From contig CAMRHE010000054.1 in assembly GCA_947044405.1 (NCBI GenBank), positions 7,021,501 to 7,085,500 on the forward strand: a stretch of DNA of 64,000 nt, written 5' to 3'. The stretch comes from Leptodactylus fallax. Taxonomy: Eukaryota; Chordata; Amphibia; Anura; Leptodactylidae. Under the pieces are notes generated by a model that saw only the letters and a program-made list of their open reading frames with translations, made no database searches and was not told where the DNA came from. Each line of letters begins with the position of its first letter. The first letter of the stretch is position 1. This document shows, one piece after another, positions 10,100 to 21,185 of this stretch. The position numbers and the translations under genes were made by a program.

Positions 10100-10796
10100 C
10101 TGAAGGTGTAGTGGGCGGGCTAGCTATGGAAACTGGGAGGGGGGAGTGACTGAGAAAGGGAGGGGGAGTGAGTTGCAGCACAAGAAATCATTGGAGTTGT
10201 ACTAAAGGAAAACAACAGGAAGATGCAGATGTAAACAAATGCAGAGCATACCTGGAGCTCCCAGAGAACCCAGAAATCACTCAAAACACTACTAAAGGTA
10301 TTTGGGGGTCACTTATTAACCCATTAATAGCACTAATAATAATAATAATAATAGTCCTTTAATAGTCCCACAATGGGGAAATTCAGTGTGTTACAGCAGC
10401 AAAGATAAGCAGATACAGATACAAATACAACATGTACAGGAATAATTCCAAGGTGAGAGGCATTACATTGATAGCAGACAGACAGATAGGGCGTAGCAGG
10501 GGGGGGGGGGATTTAACAGGCAGAGAGATATTTTCAGTTCTCTGTGTGTAATGATCTCCGCTTGGGTCGGTGTTGGTTGTACAGCCTAACCGCGGTGGGG
10601 AGGAAAGACTTCCGATAGCGCTCCTTCTCACACCTAGGGTGGAGCAGTCGGTCACTGACAGTACTGCTCAGCGCGATCACAGTCTCATGCATGGGATGGG
10701 ACTTCTTCTTCTGCATGGAGCTCACCACAGACAGTATCCTTCTGTCTAGCAGACCTTTTTTAAAAATTCATTTTGCACCCATAAAAACCCCTTTAA
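10100..10796. mobile_element. TTAA MITE (25101-type), split by a LINE 3' end
   Basis: Segment 10240-10335 ('ggagctcccagagaa', 'ccagaaatcactcaaaac', 'aaaggtatttggg', 'ttaacccattaatagcacta') matches the inside of the elements at 25101-25654 and 44061-44886. The matching terminus resumes only at 10756 ('agacctttttta...aaaacccctttaa') next to TTAA at 10793-10796. Everything between is the LINE fragment at 10336-10755. The left end is worn and approximate. Confidence 0.65.
10336..10755 (-). mobile_element. LINE 3' end (L2/CR1/Rex-like), copy 1
   Basis: Read on the minus strand the end of a retrotransposon reading frame is visible: SVVSSMQKKKSHPMHETVIA, then YRKSFLPTAVRLYNQHR. The '(K)SF.P.A.RL.N' ending is common at the C-terminus of non-LTR retrotransposon ORF2. 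A non-coding tail ends 'aatttccccattgtgggac' with an (AAT)n tract at 10338-10352. 5'-truncated, typical of LINE insertion. It sits inside a TTAA MITE. A second copy in the opposite orientation is at 11620-12280. Confidence 0.65.
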
Positions 10797-11619
10797 GAAA
10801 AGGAGCAATCATAATACTTTTCAATATTAAAAAACATCTTCTATGGTATAAGGTCTATATGAAGTCGTACCACACACAACCAATAATATATTTATGTGTT
10901 GAAACTGGAACACCCATATCACTATACATACATTTACATAGTATGGAGGTATCAGTACACTAACTAAAAAAATCTAAATACTATAGTTAGAAAAATATTT
11001 CCATCATCAGCAGAGGAAATTCCTAATATATAAACATTTGATACATACAAAAAGCAGGCATAAGGCTCTTTGTTAGACTTGTAGAGAGTGCCTGTAGCTC
11101 TAAGCCAGATGAGTTAATGTGTGGTAGCAGAGATGTTACCAGTTTTTCTTCTGACTGAGCCAGAGCAGTCATGGTTGGCCAACCAAAAACACCTAGCATG
11201 CCAGGGAAAACACACAGCGGCTGACCAATGACTAACGTACTGAAATAAAATAATTAAATTACATAGCCTTCCTAATAGGCATGATTGTGATTTAATCATC
11301 ATTATATTAGGTGATTGACAACACAATACAAATTACCATCCTACATAATAATAAACAACAGTGATAAAAAAAAAATACCAGCACAGCATAAACTGATACC
11401 AGAAGCATGGGCCGAAATCCACATGAGAGATTTCTTACTACTGGTGCACCATGGGAGCTGTGCAGCCCCTAGTACAGTGTATACTATATTCATCAATATA
11501 GTGTTGCTGGTGATTATACTTTAGTATCAGAGAACTTAAAAAACATCAGATCAGATCTAGCATTTACCTCCTACTACTACTACTACTATTCTCATTAGAA
11601 TTCACAGAAGGGCCAGCTC

Positions 11620-12280
11620 TGTCTTTGGGAGCCCCCTAGACCCAGTGCAGGTGGTGAGTGACAGAAGGATACTGTCCGTAGTGAGCTCCATGCGGGATAA
11701 TAACTCCCATCTGATGCATGAGACCGCAATGGCACTGGGCAGTACTGTCAGTGACCAACTACAGTCATATGAAAGTTTGGGCACCCCTATTAATCTTAAT
11801 CATTTTTAGTTCTAAATATTTGGGTGTTTGCAACAGCCATTTCAATTTGATATATCTAATAACTGATGGACACAGTACTATTTCAGGATTGAAATGAGGT
11901 TTATTGTACTAACAGAAAATGTGCAATATGCATTAAACCAAAATTTTTCATATGACTGTACTTCACCCTAAGTGTGAGAAGGAAGCGCTATCGGAAATCT
12001 TTCCTCTCCGCTGCGGTTAGGCTGTACAACCAACATCGGACTAAGCGGAGATCATTCCATACAGAGAACTGAAAGATCTTTAAGTTGTGGTATCCCTTCA
12101 CTACTTTTTACCTGTACCTTTCTATCTGTACCTACTGTCACTGTAATGCCTCTACCTTGGAGCTTCTGTGTATATTGTTTTTTTTTTTTTTGTGTGTGTG
12201 TTTGTATTATCTATGCTGCTGTAACACACTAAATTTCCCCATGGTGGGACTATTAGAGGATTATCTTATCTTATCTTAGA
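11620..12280 (+). mobile_element. LINE 3' end (L2/CR1/Rex-like), copy 2, split by a Tc1 MITE
   Basis: Same family as 10336-10755, here on the plus strand. It encodes QVVSDRRILSVVSSM, then HLMHETAMALGSTVSDQL and, after the 197-bp insertion at 11762-11958, CEKERYRKSFLSAAVRLYNQ. The 3' tail 'aaatttccccatggtgggac' ends in a (TTATC)n tract (12265-12278), the simple-repeat tail typical of L2/CR1-like elements. A T12/GT run lies at 12179-12202. Confidence 0.65.
11762..11958. mobile_element. 197-bp Tc1-type MITE
   Basis: Flanked by TA (11760-11761 and 11959-11960). The termini CAGTCATATGAAAGTTTGGG and the inverse of AATTTTTCATATGACTG are inverted. The body matches the first ~190 bp of the larger element end at 25749, including 'attaatcttaatcattttt' and 'acatttctgttagtacaat' in reverse. 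This is therefore a non-autonomous derivative made from one Tc1 end. The paralogous LINE copy at 10336-10755 shows the empty site. Confidence 0.85.
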
Positions 12281-14436
12281 AGTAATTGGTTCCCACGTTC
12301 AGAAACAAAAATAAAATCTAACTTTTATTAGGGTATCAGAATAAAATAGCATATACATATAATGCTTCTTAATACATCACAAACAGATACACAAGAATGG
12401 CACATCAGATCTCCCCGCCCCTGGGCAATATTCTTAGGATACCATGTGCATCAAAGTGTATATATAAAATATTGTTAGATATTATATTCCCATACTGGTA
12501 TAGATCAAATAGCTCATATACTAGAGTAGTCCCACTAACAATCGATCCGTGGTTAATTAATCCACCAGATCAAAAGAAAAAGGTGAGTGACTCACTCAAG
12601 AGTTTTATATATAACAGACCACCCAGTAGTGGTATAATAATCTCCCACAATAAGGTAAGAGGGAGGATAGAGTGCCCCATAAGACATGCTAACTGAGAAG
12701 CAAGCAAGCGGATATCTAGATCACTGCTTCAGAATATGAGCTAACAGAGAGACATGCTCAAGAATCAGTCTGTGCCCCATATGTAGAGATTATATAAGGA
12801 TATAGAAATGTTCAACGCGTTTCCCTTATTAATACTATAAGTTCATCATGAGCAAAAATGAAATAATGTTCGGGAGATGTATCAAGAATGCAGTTACAAC
12901 TACAGTTCCCAGTGCCCTGATGGTCGGCTATTCTAAGTACTGGAGCCCACCATCAGGCCTTGTGACCAACGGACATGATGACACTGCCTGAGAAGTGTTT
13001 TAAAATCCTGGATAAACCCATTGATTCCTTTTACCTTTGAATTAACTTCTCAGAAACGGATGGTATATCTCTTGACTTTGTTATTGCTGTTGACTTTGTT
13101 CTAACATTATGCATATATTACCTGCACGGTAATACGATATATACGTAGAGGATGGTGTCCAAACACATAAGCAGAATAGAATCATCCCCCAGATTCTATA
13201 GCAGCCATACATGATTATGTAGTGAAATACTCACCAGATTATAAAGATGCACTTAAAGGGAATGTATTTTTAATAATAATGAAACATTTTCTTGTTTTCT
13301 AACCTTTTTTCATATTCTAATTGCAAATATATAATTATATATCTGCAATTATAATTGTAGACATTTTCTGTATTTGTCTGCATTGACGTTATCACCATTT
13401 AGACATATGTTTTACACAGCCACGTGGACCATACACAAAACAGACTAGTGATGTTCCTTGACGTCTATGGAAGAGTGTTCTGGGCATGCTCTATGACCTA
13501 TGCAAAGGTCACTGTGCTGGTAGGGAGCGGAGATCAGCTGTGTCCATCACCTATTGTGTTATTTATATAGAGGTGATAGCTACTGTAATCATGCCTGTCT
13601 GTCTATTATAAGGAAGCACAATGGAGAATTAAAAAATATAACAAAATTCTTTAAAACTATGTTTAACATACAATTTTGGAAAAAAGTAGGGAAAAAAAAC
13701 TGGGATATTAGTTTTTTTCCCTACTTTTTTCTGTATTACGTTACCACCAAACTAGTTTTGGATGGTCACTGGGTAAGAGCAGCAGCAAGCCTTATCTGAA
13801 CAGCCTAGTACTGTTCTATTACCTTACCAACCCACCATTACACCATCACTGGGGTGTACACCATCACTGGGGTGCCAGGATCTACTTTTAGATCTATTAC
13901 ATTACATTACATTTTAGATCTATTAATAGATCTACTTTTTCTCTCTTACAAATAACATACAATTTTGCTTTAAATAATAGATAATTTTCTGATTATCCAT
14001 TCCCTTTAAATGGGATTTCCAGGCTTATCAACTGATGACCTATCCTTTAAGATCATCATGGCACTGACTCCCAGGTAATAACCCCTTGCACCACAAATAG
14101 CATCTGGCAGGTTTGTCGAATAATATTTCCTGATTTATTCTTTTTTTTTTCTTGAAGATATAACAGTACTATGTACTCATTCATGTAACATTCCGATCAA
14201 AATAATGGATTAACATGAAATAGCAATCTCCCTAGAGTGATGAAGTAACTCTAGCAAGTGCAATTGTGATATCATTCTCCAAGACAATACATTAGAGTCT
14301 TTACATTGACATAACGTGTATCAGTGTTCTAGTGCACAATCACGCATGGTGAAAGAATAATACCGGACTTCATGTTAATTTATATTTTATATAACAATCA
14401 CAAGTATCACAATTGTTTTGGAATAATATAGCAGTG
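12281..14436. other. Unassigned non-coding DNA
   Basis: No gene recognised. At 12810-12860 'caacgcgtttcccttatta' with 'cttcatcatgagc' resembles a phrase common in an unclassified amphibian interspersed repeat. A 13-bp self-inverted word (aaaaagtagggaaaaa / ttttttccctacttttt) forms a 30-bp-loop hairpin at 13681-13730. 'acaccatcactggggtg' is duplicated at 13842-13873. Confidence 0.35.
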
Positions 14437-14730
14437 TTAGGCCTCCTGCACATGACCATAGCAGATTTATGGTCCACAAATACTGATCCACAATCCGCAT
14501 TGCATCAGTATGCCATCCGCAATCATGGATACTGTATGATTCTCTACACTGGTCTGTCCCACAAATGCGGCCAAAAATAGGACACACTTCATAATTTGCA
14601 GTCCTTGAATAGGGCACGGACACAAGGACACAAAAATTGCGGTTGCATGTCTGTGTCCATAGAAATTGATGGGACCATACTTTTGTCCGCAATTGGAGAT
14701 AAAAACTACAGTCATGTGCCTGAGGCCTAA
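14437..14730. mobile_element. Palindromic MITE with TTAGGCCTC ends
   Basis: Starts TTAGGCCTCCTGCACATGAC and ends with GTCATGTGCCTGAGGCCTAA, a near-perfect inverted terminus of about 20 bp. The body contains inverted words around 'cgcaattttgtgtcc' and 'ggacacaaaaattgcgg'. Non-coding. The superfamily (hAT or Harbinger) is not settled because no clear target duplication is visible. Confidence 0.65.
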
Positions 14731-17019
14731 GATTCTATTCAGACGACTGTGAATGCAAAATGGATGTGAAAAAAAGGACATGGCTGTTTTGCACCTTTGG
14801 GGAAATTGCTTTTACAGATCCCTCATGGCTCAGCGAGCCCATCCGCTAAAAATACGGTTACCCGTGGACCCCATAGATGGAATCTGCGGTAATAATATAG
14901 TACTGCCAATTCCAGCATAAAGGACTTGTAGTCATCAACAGCTCTACAATCTCTGCTCTTGAAAAAAATAATTAGGATTTCAACCAGTTTCAAATGGAAA
15001 CGGCAGTTTTAATGCAAAGTCCATCACTTTTTGACAGAAAAAAAACAGTGCAGCATGCAGCACTATTTTTGCTGATGACAAAACCCAAACAACCCCATTA
15101 TACTGTAAGTTAATGGGATTCATCAGGTACTGTTGGTGCCCAGCATGCTCCTATAAAGGAATAGAAATGTGGAAATTAAACTAATTATATTAAGATTAAA
15201 TTAATGTGAAGTCAATATAAGATATTTTGTGGTACCTGTAGGCTGATTTCAATGGAGACAAATCATTGCTGCAGTTCTTACAAAGTAATACTATTTTATC
15301 CTCAAAATATTTTTGTGTCACTGTAGTTGACTATATGACATACAGTAAATTATACATACTCACTGCATGCATGTATACTCGGTTCTGGTACCGATCTTCC
15401 CTTCCTGGAATATTATATACCCATGCAGTATAACAGTCTTTCTGCCTTTGCTTCAGGGATTATTTCCCTAACACTACCTCTTAAAACCAGACTATGACAT
15501 GAATGGTTATAGTGTGTGGTGCCAAAACATAATAGTACAATAACAAAAACATAATAGTAGAGAAGATACAGAGCTCTGATCACAGTGTCCTTCATTCTCT
15601 CCAGAAGTTATAACATATTTTTTTTTAAATAAAGTAGCGATCTAAATACTGCTTAATCCTTAAGAATATATGACTCGCACTTCTACAAAGTCAGTATTTA
15701 CAATGTAATAACTTTTGACCAGTTTCTGGCAAGTTCAGTGATTCAATCCATGCACAGAAGCAAGTCAACAAGCCATGTAATTGTACTGGTATTTGCTGGA
15801 AACCTGTAATAAAGCTACTGTACACACTGTTTAGCGACTGCACCATTTATGGCCTGACAAAACTCAAGCACCTCAATGTTTACCGGAAGACAGGTGAGCT
15901 GACAAGCTGATCTTATTAGCTGGGTTCATTTACTTAAGATCACATCAAAGACATACTGTACAAAGAATTGTGTTTGTAAATCACACACCTCTAGTGCCAA
16001 AGATGACTGGAATGCATTGTGTTAACAACAGGGAGGCTCACAAAAGACATGTTACATTGTGGCTGCTGATGCTGCCGATGGAAGCCAAGCATGAAACACC
16101 AGTTAACAAAGCCACACATAGCAAAAATGCTGCTGAACATCCCAAAATCACAGCCACAAAAGTCACTTGGAATGAGATGATTGTTGCAGAAAGCTCACCT
16201 ACACATTTCTCCATGGACCCATGCAGCTTTCAGCTATTGCAGGTCAACACTGAATTCCATGGGTAAAACCTGCAGCGACTAAACTGCTGCAATTTTACAC
16301 AGTGTGTTAGCAGCCTAAGAAAACTCAAAGGTGAAGGACAAATGCATTGGATTTGAAGAGGGCCTGTCATCACTCCTGACATGAGTGTCTCATTTATCAT
16401 CACTAGGATGATTTCCTGGCATAAAAGACAAAAAACTACATCTCTATTCATCATTTTGTGTCGTGCATTGGCATCTCTCAACCCACTTGGATCAGCTATC
16501 ACTGAATGGAGTACTCCTTGAAGTAGTGATCTCGTGTTTCCCATATGGGGGTTAATGGGTGAATACCATGGGACCACTTAGGGCTACTCCTAAGGGAGAT
16601 GTCAAAGTCAAATCTGTTCAGTGACACAGTGACTGCTGTGTTACATTAATTTATGCCAGGAACTAAATTTCTGGGTGTGAAGGCCAAGAGATGTGCGCAG
16701 AAAGATCAAGATTAGTGCATGTTATTCCTTCTAAATGTTTATACAAACGAGTGTTACCATTCCCTAAAGGGGACTTATCACTAAACAGCCACACTGTCAG
16801 CATTGGATTGAGAGTGTCAGATTGTGTGGGTGCACACCTCCCACTGGTAAAACCCAGTTGTCAACGTACTCATAAATTACTAAGAGGAATAACAGATGTA
16901 TGAAACAAAGTAGAGTTCTAAGAAAAGATGCAAAATCATTTCATGAATATACATATTAACTAAAACAGACATGACAAAGGAGATGACAGGTCATCTTCAG
17001 AACATTCGTGAGGAAGTAC
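14731..17019. other. Unassigned non-coding DNA
   Basis: No supported gene. A 98-codon plus-strand frame at 15970-16266 has no recognisable domain. 14735-14810 ('ctattcagacgactgtgaat', 'gttttgcacct') resembles one arm of a hAT-like MITE. Confidence 0.35.
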
Positions 17020-17023
17020 TTAA

Positions 17024-17303
17024 AGGGATTTTACAGGCTAAAACTCTTAATGACCTATCCAAAGGATAAATCATCAATATCAGATTGGTTGGCCTCTAAC
17101 ACCAGGGACCCCGACCCATCAGCAGTTCTCAGCAGCTGATACACAGTTAATGGAGCAGGAAGTAGATAGCTGTATTTTATGTGTAGCAGTCAGACCTGGT
17201 ACGGTAGATCAATTCCCGATCAACACAGGCATGGCGGCCACCTACAAACAGCAGATCAATGGGGAGGAGAAGTCATCAATAAAAAGTAACAGGGAAAAAC
17301 CCT
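17024..17303. mobile_element. TTAA-flanked MITE, 280 bp
   Basis: TTAA at 17020-17023 and 17304-17307. Termini AGGGATTTTACAGGC and the inverse of the right end, AGGGTTTTTCCCTGT. The inside has the 'gacctatccaaaggataaatc' phrase that recurs in related elements at 20230 and 36230. Kolobok-type by the purine-purine ends; non-coding. Confidence 0.65.
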
Positions 17304-17307
17304 TTAA

Positions 17308-18092
17308 CCTTAAGAGCAAAAAGTGACCTCCTAAGTAATTTATATAAGGTTCAATCTTTCTTTGAACAGCGGGTAAAACTCTGTTAAACTTGTATTCCCA
17401 AGTCCAAAAGACAGATCTAGTATAGTTTTACATATCTATTGCAATACACTTTATTATTTAAAAACTGAAACAAGCCCATGTTACTGCAGTCAGTCATAGA
17501 AAAAAGCAAGTGCCTTGTTGGAAAGCACTGTCCTATATTGTGTGTTGTATGAGGGAGCCTGCACTAATGTAATAAATCTCATATTTCTAGGGGTGAGCAT
17601 TTTTCAAGTGTGTACAAGGTAGCAATGCTTGTCAAAAGTGATGACTCACTACAGGACCTGAAACTATATACTAGAGTAAAGAAATGCTGAATGGAGTTTG
17701 GCTCCATGTAAATTCACCTGAAATAAAAGAAAATTAAACCCTTTCCATGTACCAACAAGGGCTTCAAAAAAGACCATGACCCAGAATGAACAGTGGTGTA
17801 GCAAATGAAAAAAAAAAATGCAGAACTATATTCGGTCATTGCTGAGGGTGTTTCAGATTTCATGATTTAGAGCATCTTGTACTCCCCTGCTTCCACATGT
17901 CTTCATCTTCTCTTTGGAATGCAGGCACGATCATGCATAGCACTTCTAGAATTCACTGCATGGGAGGACAGATCACTTCAAAACATGTTCAAGCATCTGA
18001 GAATGAGCACAGTGCGCCCATACCACCTTCCTGGAAGACCCCTTGGCATTTGAAACTATGACAGCCCTAATGAAAACTTAGAAAATATTTTT
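17308..18092. other. Unassigned non-coding DNA
   Basis: No gene or repeat arm recognised. Confidence 0.35.
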
Positions 18093-18349
18093 GACGCTAG
18101 GTTTACACTAGCGTTCAGCTTTCCATTCCTTGGGTCCGCTTGGGGACCCGAGAAACAGAAACCTAATCCGCTTAAAAATTGGTTACCTACGGAAACCCAC
18201 AGACCCCATAGACTATAATGGGGTCCGCCGGGTTTCCATCCGAAAAATGCGGAAAAATGCATAAAGAAAAATCCTTTCCGCATTTTTCAAGTGGATTCGG
18301 GGACGGAATCCCCTAACGGTGAGCAGGCGCAGATGTGAACCTAGCCTTA
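18093..18349. mobile_element. Palindromic hAT-like MITE, 'gctaggttcacac' family, copy 1
   Basis: Left end GACGCTAGGTTTACACTAGC, right end GCAGATGTGAACCTAGCCTT: inverted termini. The middle carries 'atgcggaaaaatgc' and its inverse, and a GC-rich core. Same superfamily as 28146-28327 and the remnant at 48225-48400. Non-coding. Confidence 0.65.
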
Positions 18350-18429
18350 TACTGCATACTTTATCGAGAGACATTGTGGGGCGATCTCTACTATACAATG
18401 AATGCAAAATTAAAGGGAGCATAAAAATG

Positions 18430-18780
18430 AAAATGCAGTGAAATCTGCAGGCAGTATGTTATAGCGCAGAAATAGCTCATCTGATGGGTTTGCAGTATAT
18501 TGTTTTATAGGAAAAGATTCTTTTACATCTCTGCCCATTGTGAGCTTAGGAGTCCAATGGACAGTACTACTCAGTGACTGACAGCCTCCAGAGAGAGTGC
18601 ATAGAGAGATAACTGTCAGTCAGTAAATATAACCACCCACTGGACCTCCTAAGCCCACAATGAGCAGAGGTAAACAAACAAATGAATAGTTATATAAAAA
18701 CTTTTCTAACTGAATTATATATCAGTCTGCTCAGCTTCTCTAGCTCTACAAAATGCTGCCTGCAGAATGCACTGCATGTC
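18430..18780. repeat. Palindromic element with 'ctgcaggcag' arms
   Basis: The left arm 'atgcagtgaaatctgcaggc' pairs with the right arm 'gcctgcagaatgcactgcat'. Further in, 'tctgcccattgtgagcttag' pairs with 'taagcccacaatgagcaga'. The centre (about 18600) is AT-rich. Related to the outer arms of the TTAA element at 52833-53396, but without visible TTAA ends. Confidence 0.6.
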
Positions 18781-18796
18781 CAACATAATGGGTTCC

Positions 18797-19135
18797 CTTT
18801 AGGCCAGGACCCCAGGTGGTGTAAATGCCCCATCGTGGCATTTTACTGTCCCTGAAAAAAACGCAAAATTCCATCCACACATTGCAGAAAAAAACCCACA
18901 GCAGAGATGTTGTGATTTCCAAAACCGGTGCGTTTTTGGAAATCACAGCATGTCAATTATACCTATGAAAACTCTGGTGGTTTCCCTATAGGTATAATTG
19001 GAGTAGAAAGTTTGCAGAGGAAAACTCTGCGGACTTTCTGTAAAAAGTGCTGCAGGAAAAACCGCAGTGCATTTCCTCCATGATTTTCCCGAAGAGCTTT
19101 TTTGCTGTGGCACGCTAAGTGGGGCCTTAGCCTTA
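18797..19135. mobile_element. Palindromic hAT-like MITE, family B, copy 2
   Basis: Same family as 1757-2116, in the reverse sense. Right end AGTGGGGCCTTAGCCTTAA, left end TAGGCCAGGACCCCAGGTGG. The core holds 'aattatacctatgaaaac' and 'gtttccctataggtataatt' as inverted partners. Non-coding. Confidence 0.65.
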
Positions 19136-20229
19136 ATCCAAAATGTTACGACTAAAGCTGCGTTCACAAAGATTGTTTGAATAATAAATATTGCAAACAA
19201 GTGCAGTTTTCTTGTTTTGTTAATCAGCTGCACAATAACCACACAGACTGCCGTCTGCCATGTATGAGAAACCAGCCTATAAACGAGACTAACCGTGTGG
19301 CATCCGGGACAAGATAGTTGGTTCATAAGCAAATGTGCACAAGTGGCTACATGACCTATGCTCCCCAAAAATTCTAACACATAAAAAAAAACAACTTACA
19401 GAAAACTGGAGCTTTAGCATGGTCATGCAGACAATTCCTCAACATGCATATATAAGCCAGGCATTACATCTGGTCTTCCTGAGATCCTCTGCTCAGTATC
19501 AAGTTGTGTTGCATGTCTAGTGATTCAGGCAAGCAGGTACATCTTCAAATAAATATTTTTATTATAGTCAGGAGCAGACAAGCTAAATATGAGCATGCAT
19601 CTGTTTTACATTCCTCGCCACCTCATGGGATTTTCCTGGACAAGAGGCACTTAGCGCTGTTATCAATTATAAGTATAAAAAAACAAATTGATACTCAGCT
19701 AACGAATTAAGTAAACTTCGCATTAACAGAGTTTATAAAGTAAAATCATTGGAAGTCTTCATTGAAAAACCCAGATTTTGTGAACAAGTGTAGTCCCCGA
19801 CATATGAAACAAAAATAAAATGATCTGCTATTTTATAGGAAATACACAGTGCTTGGCTCTCTTCAGTCATAAGAATTATACATTAGGCTTTGTTTACACT
19901 TGTGTTACTGTAGTCTGATGGGATTTGGTACACGCCATGCAGTACTATCCTTGACTTAAAAAATTATGAAAACCACCAACATACCCGATTATAGTCAAAT
20001 CCCAGAGAAAAAGGATGACTGACACCCCCTTTCCTGATGGAAAGGCAGCAGCTACTAGTCAATGTTCACTCTCCATAAATACTTGCACGGCATACATTAA
20101 GTACTGCTGTTTTCAAGACTGTAAGGTGTTCCAGACCAAATGAAGGAGGAATCTGAGATGGGAACTGACACATGACAGCCCACAAGCACAGTGGAAAACT
20201 CTTCCTTTCATTTCCAGGTCGTCCCACCA
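19136..20229. other. Unassigned non-coding DNA
   Basis: No gene recognised; several short chance frames on both strands. Confidence 0.35.
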
Positions 20230-21185
20230 TAAAAACGTATGACCTATACACAAAATAGGTGATAGATGCCTAACCAGTGAGGGTCTGACAGCAGAGATCC
20301 CAACCAGTTCCATGTTCCCAGTTTGATTAGAGCAATGATCATGCATGAGAGCTGCTGCTCCATATAAAATCTATTCCAGGGGTCAGCAACCCCCAGCATG
20401 TGTGCTAAGAGTGGCACGCGAGGCTTAGTTGCCTGGCACGGCACCCTGAGTCCTCGCCCAGCGAAATGAAACTGCTATTATCATACGGTGGGGTCTCTTC
20501 AAACCCCAGAGTATAATAAGCAGGGCCCCAGGAGAGGTGAGAAACATAAAAAAATAATGTTACTCACCTTCCCTGCGCTCCAGAGCGGATCTGTTCTCTT
20601 CGGCACTTCTGCCTGAACTAATAGACTGCTGAACTAATAGACTGGCCTCAGGGGTCACGTCGGCGTCATTACGCACGTCGGCGTCATTACTTCAGGCAGA
20701 AGCCCCGAAGAGAACAGAGCCGCTCCGGAGTGCAGGAGAGGTGAGTAACACTGTTTTTTTATGTTTGTCATCTCTCTTGGCCCTCCATTTATTATACTCT
20801 GTGGTCTGAAGAAGAGACTGCACAGTATAATAATAGCTAGTTAGTATCGAAAATTGGAATATTATAAAAGTTGGAATTTTAAACTGTGTGGAGGGGCCAC
20901 TATGGGACATAATACCGTGTGCAGGGGTCACTATGGGACAGAATACCGTGTGCAGGGGCCACTATGGGACATAATTTGACCAGTACTCCGAGTACTTCAT
21001 CTTTGATTTTTTAATTTAAATCGGCACACGGAACAAAAAAGGTTTCCTACCCCTGATCTATTCTATGAAACAGCCACGAACATGAACGACTGTCACTCTA
21101 TTCAAATGGGACTCCCCATTCTTGTGAATGGTGTGGGTCCCAGCAGTGATCAGACATTTATCACCTACCTTATAAATAGCTGATA
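20230..21185. repeat. Older palindromic MITE interrupted by a hAT element
   Basis: The left arm (20240-20368: 'aataggtgatagatgcc', 'gagggtctgacagcagagatcc') pairs with the right arm (21120-21180: 'gggtcccagcagtgatcaga', 'catttatcacctacctta'). The 679-bp hAT element at 20377-21055 lies between them. The same 'bounded by gacctatcc / ggataggtc' theme occurs at 17040 and 36230. Confidence 0.55.
20377..21055. mobile_element. Non-autonomous hAT element, 679 bp, exact 8-bp target duplication
   Basis: Termini CAGGGGTCAGCAACCCCC and the inverse of the right end, CAGGGGTAGGAAACCTTTTT, are of classic hAT type. The 8-bp duplication ATCTATTC flanks it at 20369-20376 and 21056-21063. The inside has an inverted GC-rich pair ('cggcacttctgcctgaa', 'ttcaggcagaagccccga'), a duplicated 'cgtcggcgtcattac', and a three-unit minisatellite at 20885-20972 ('ggccactatgggacataat', 'accgtgtgcagggg'). 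No transposase reading frame. Confidence 0.85.
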
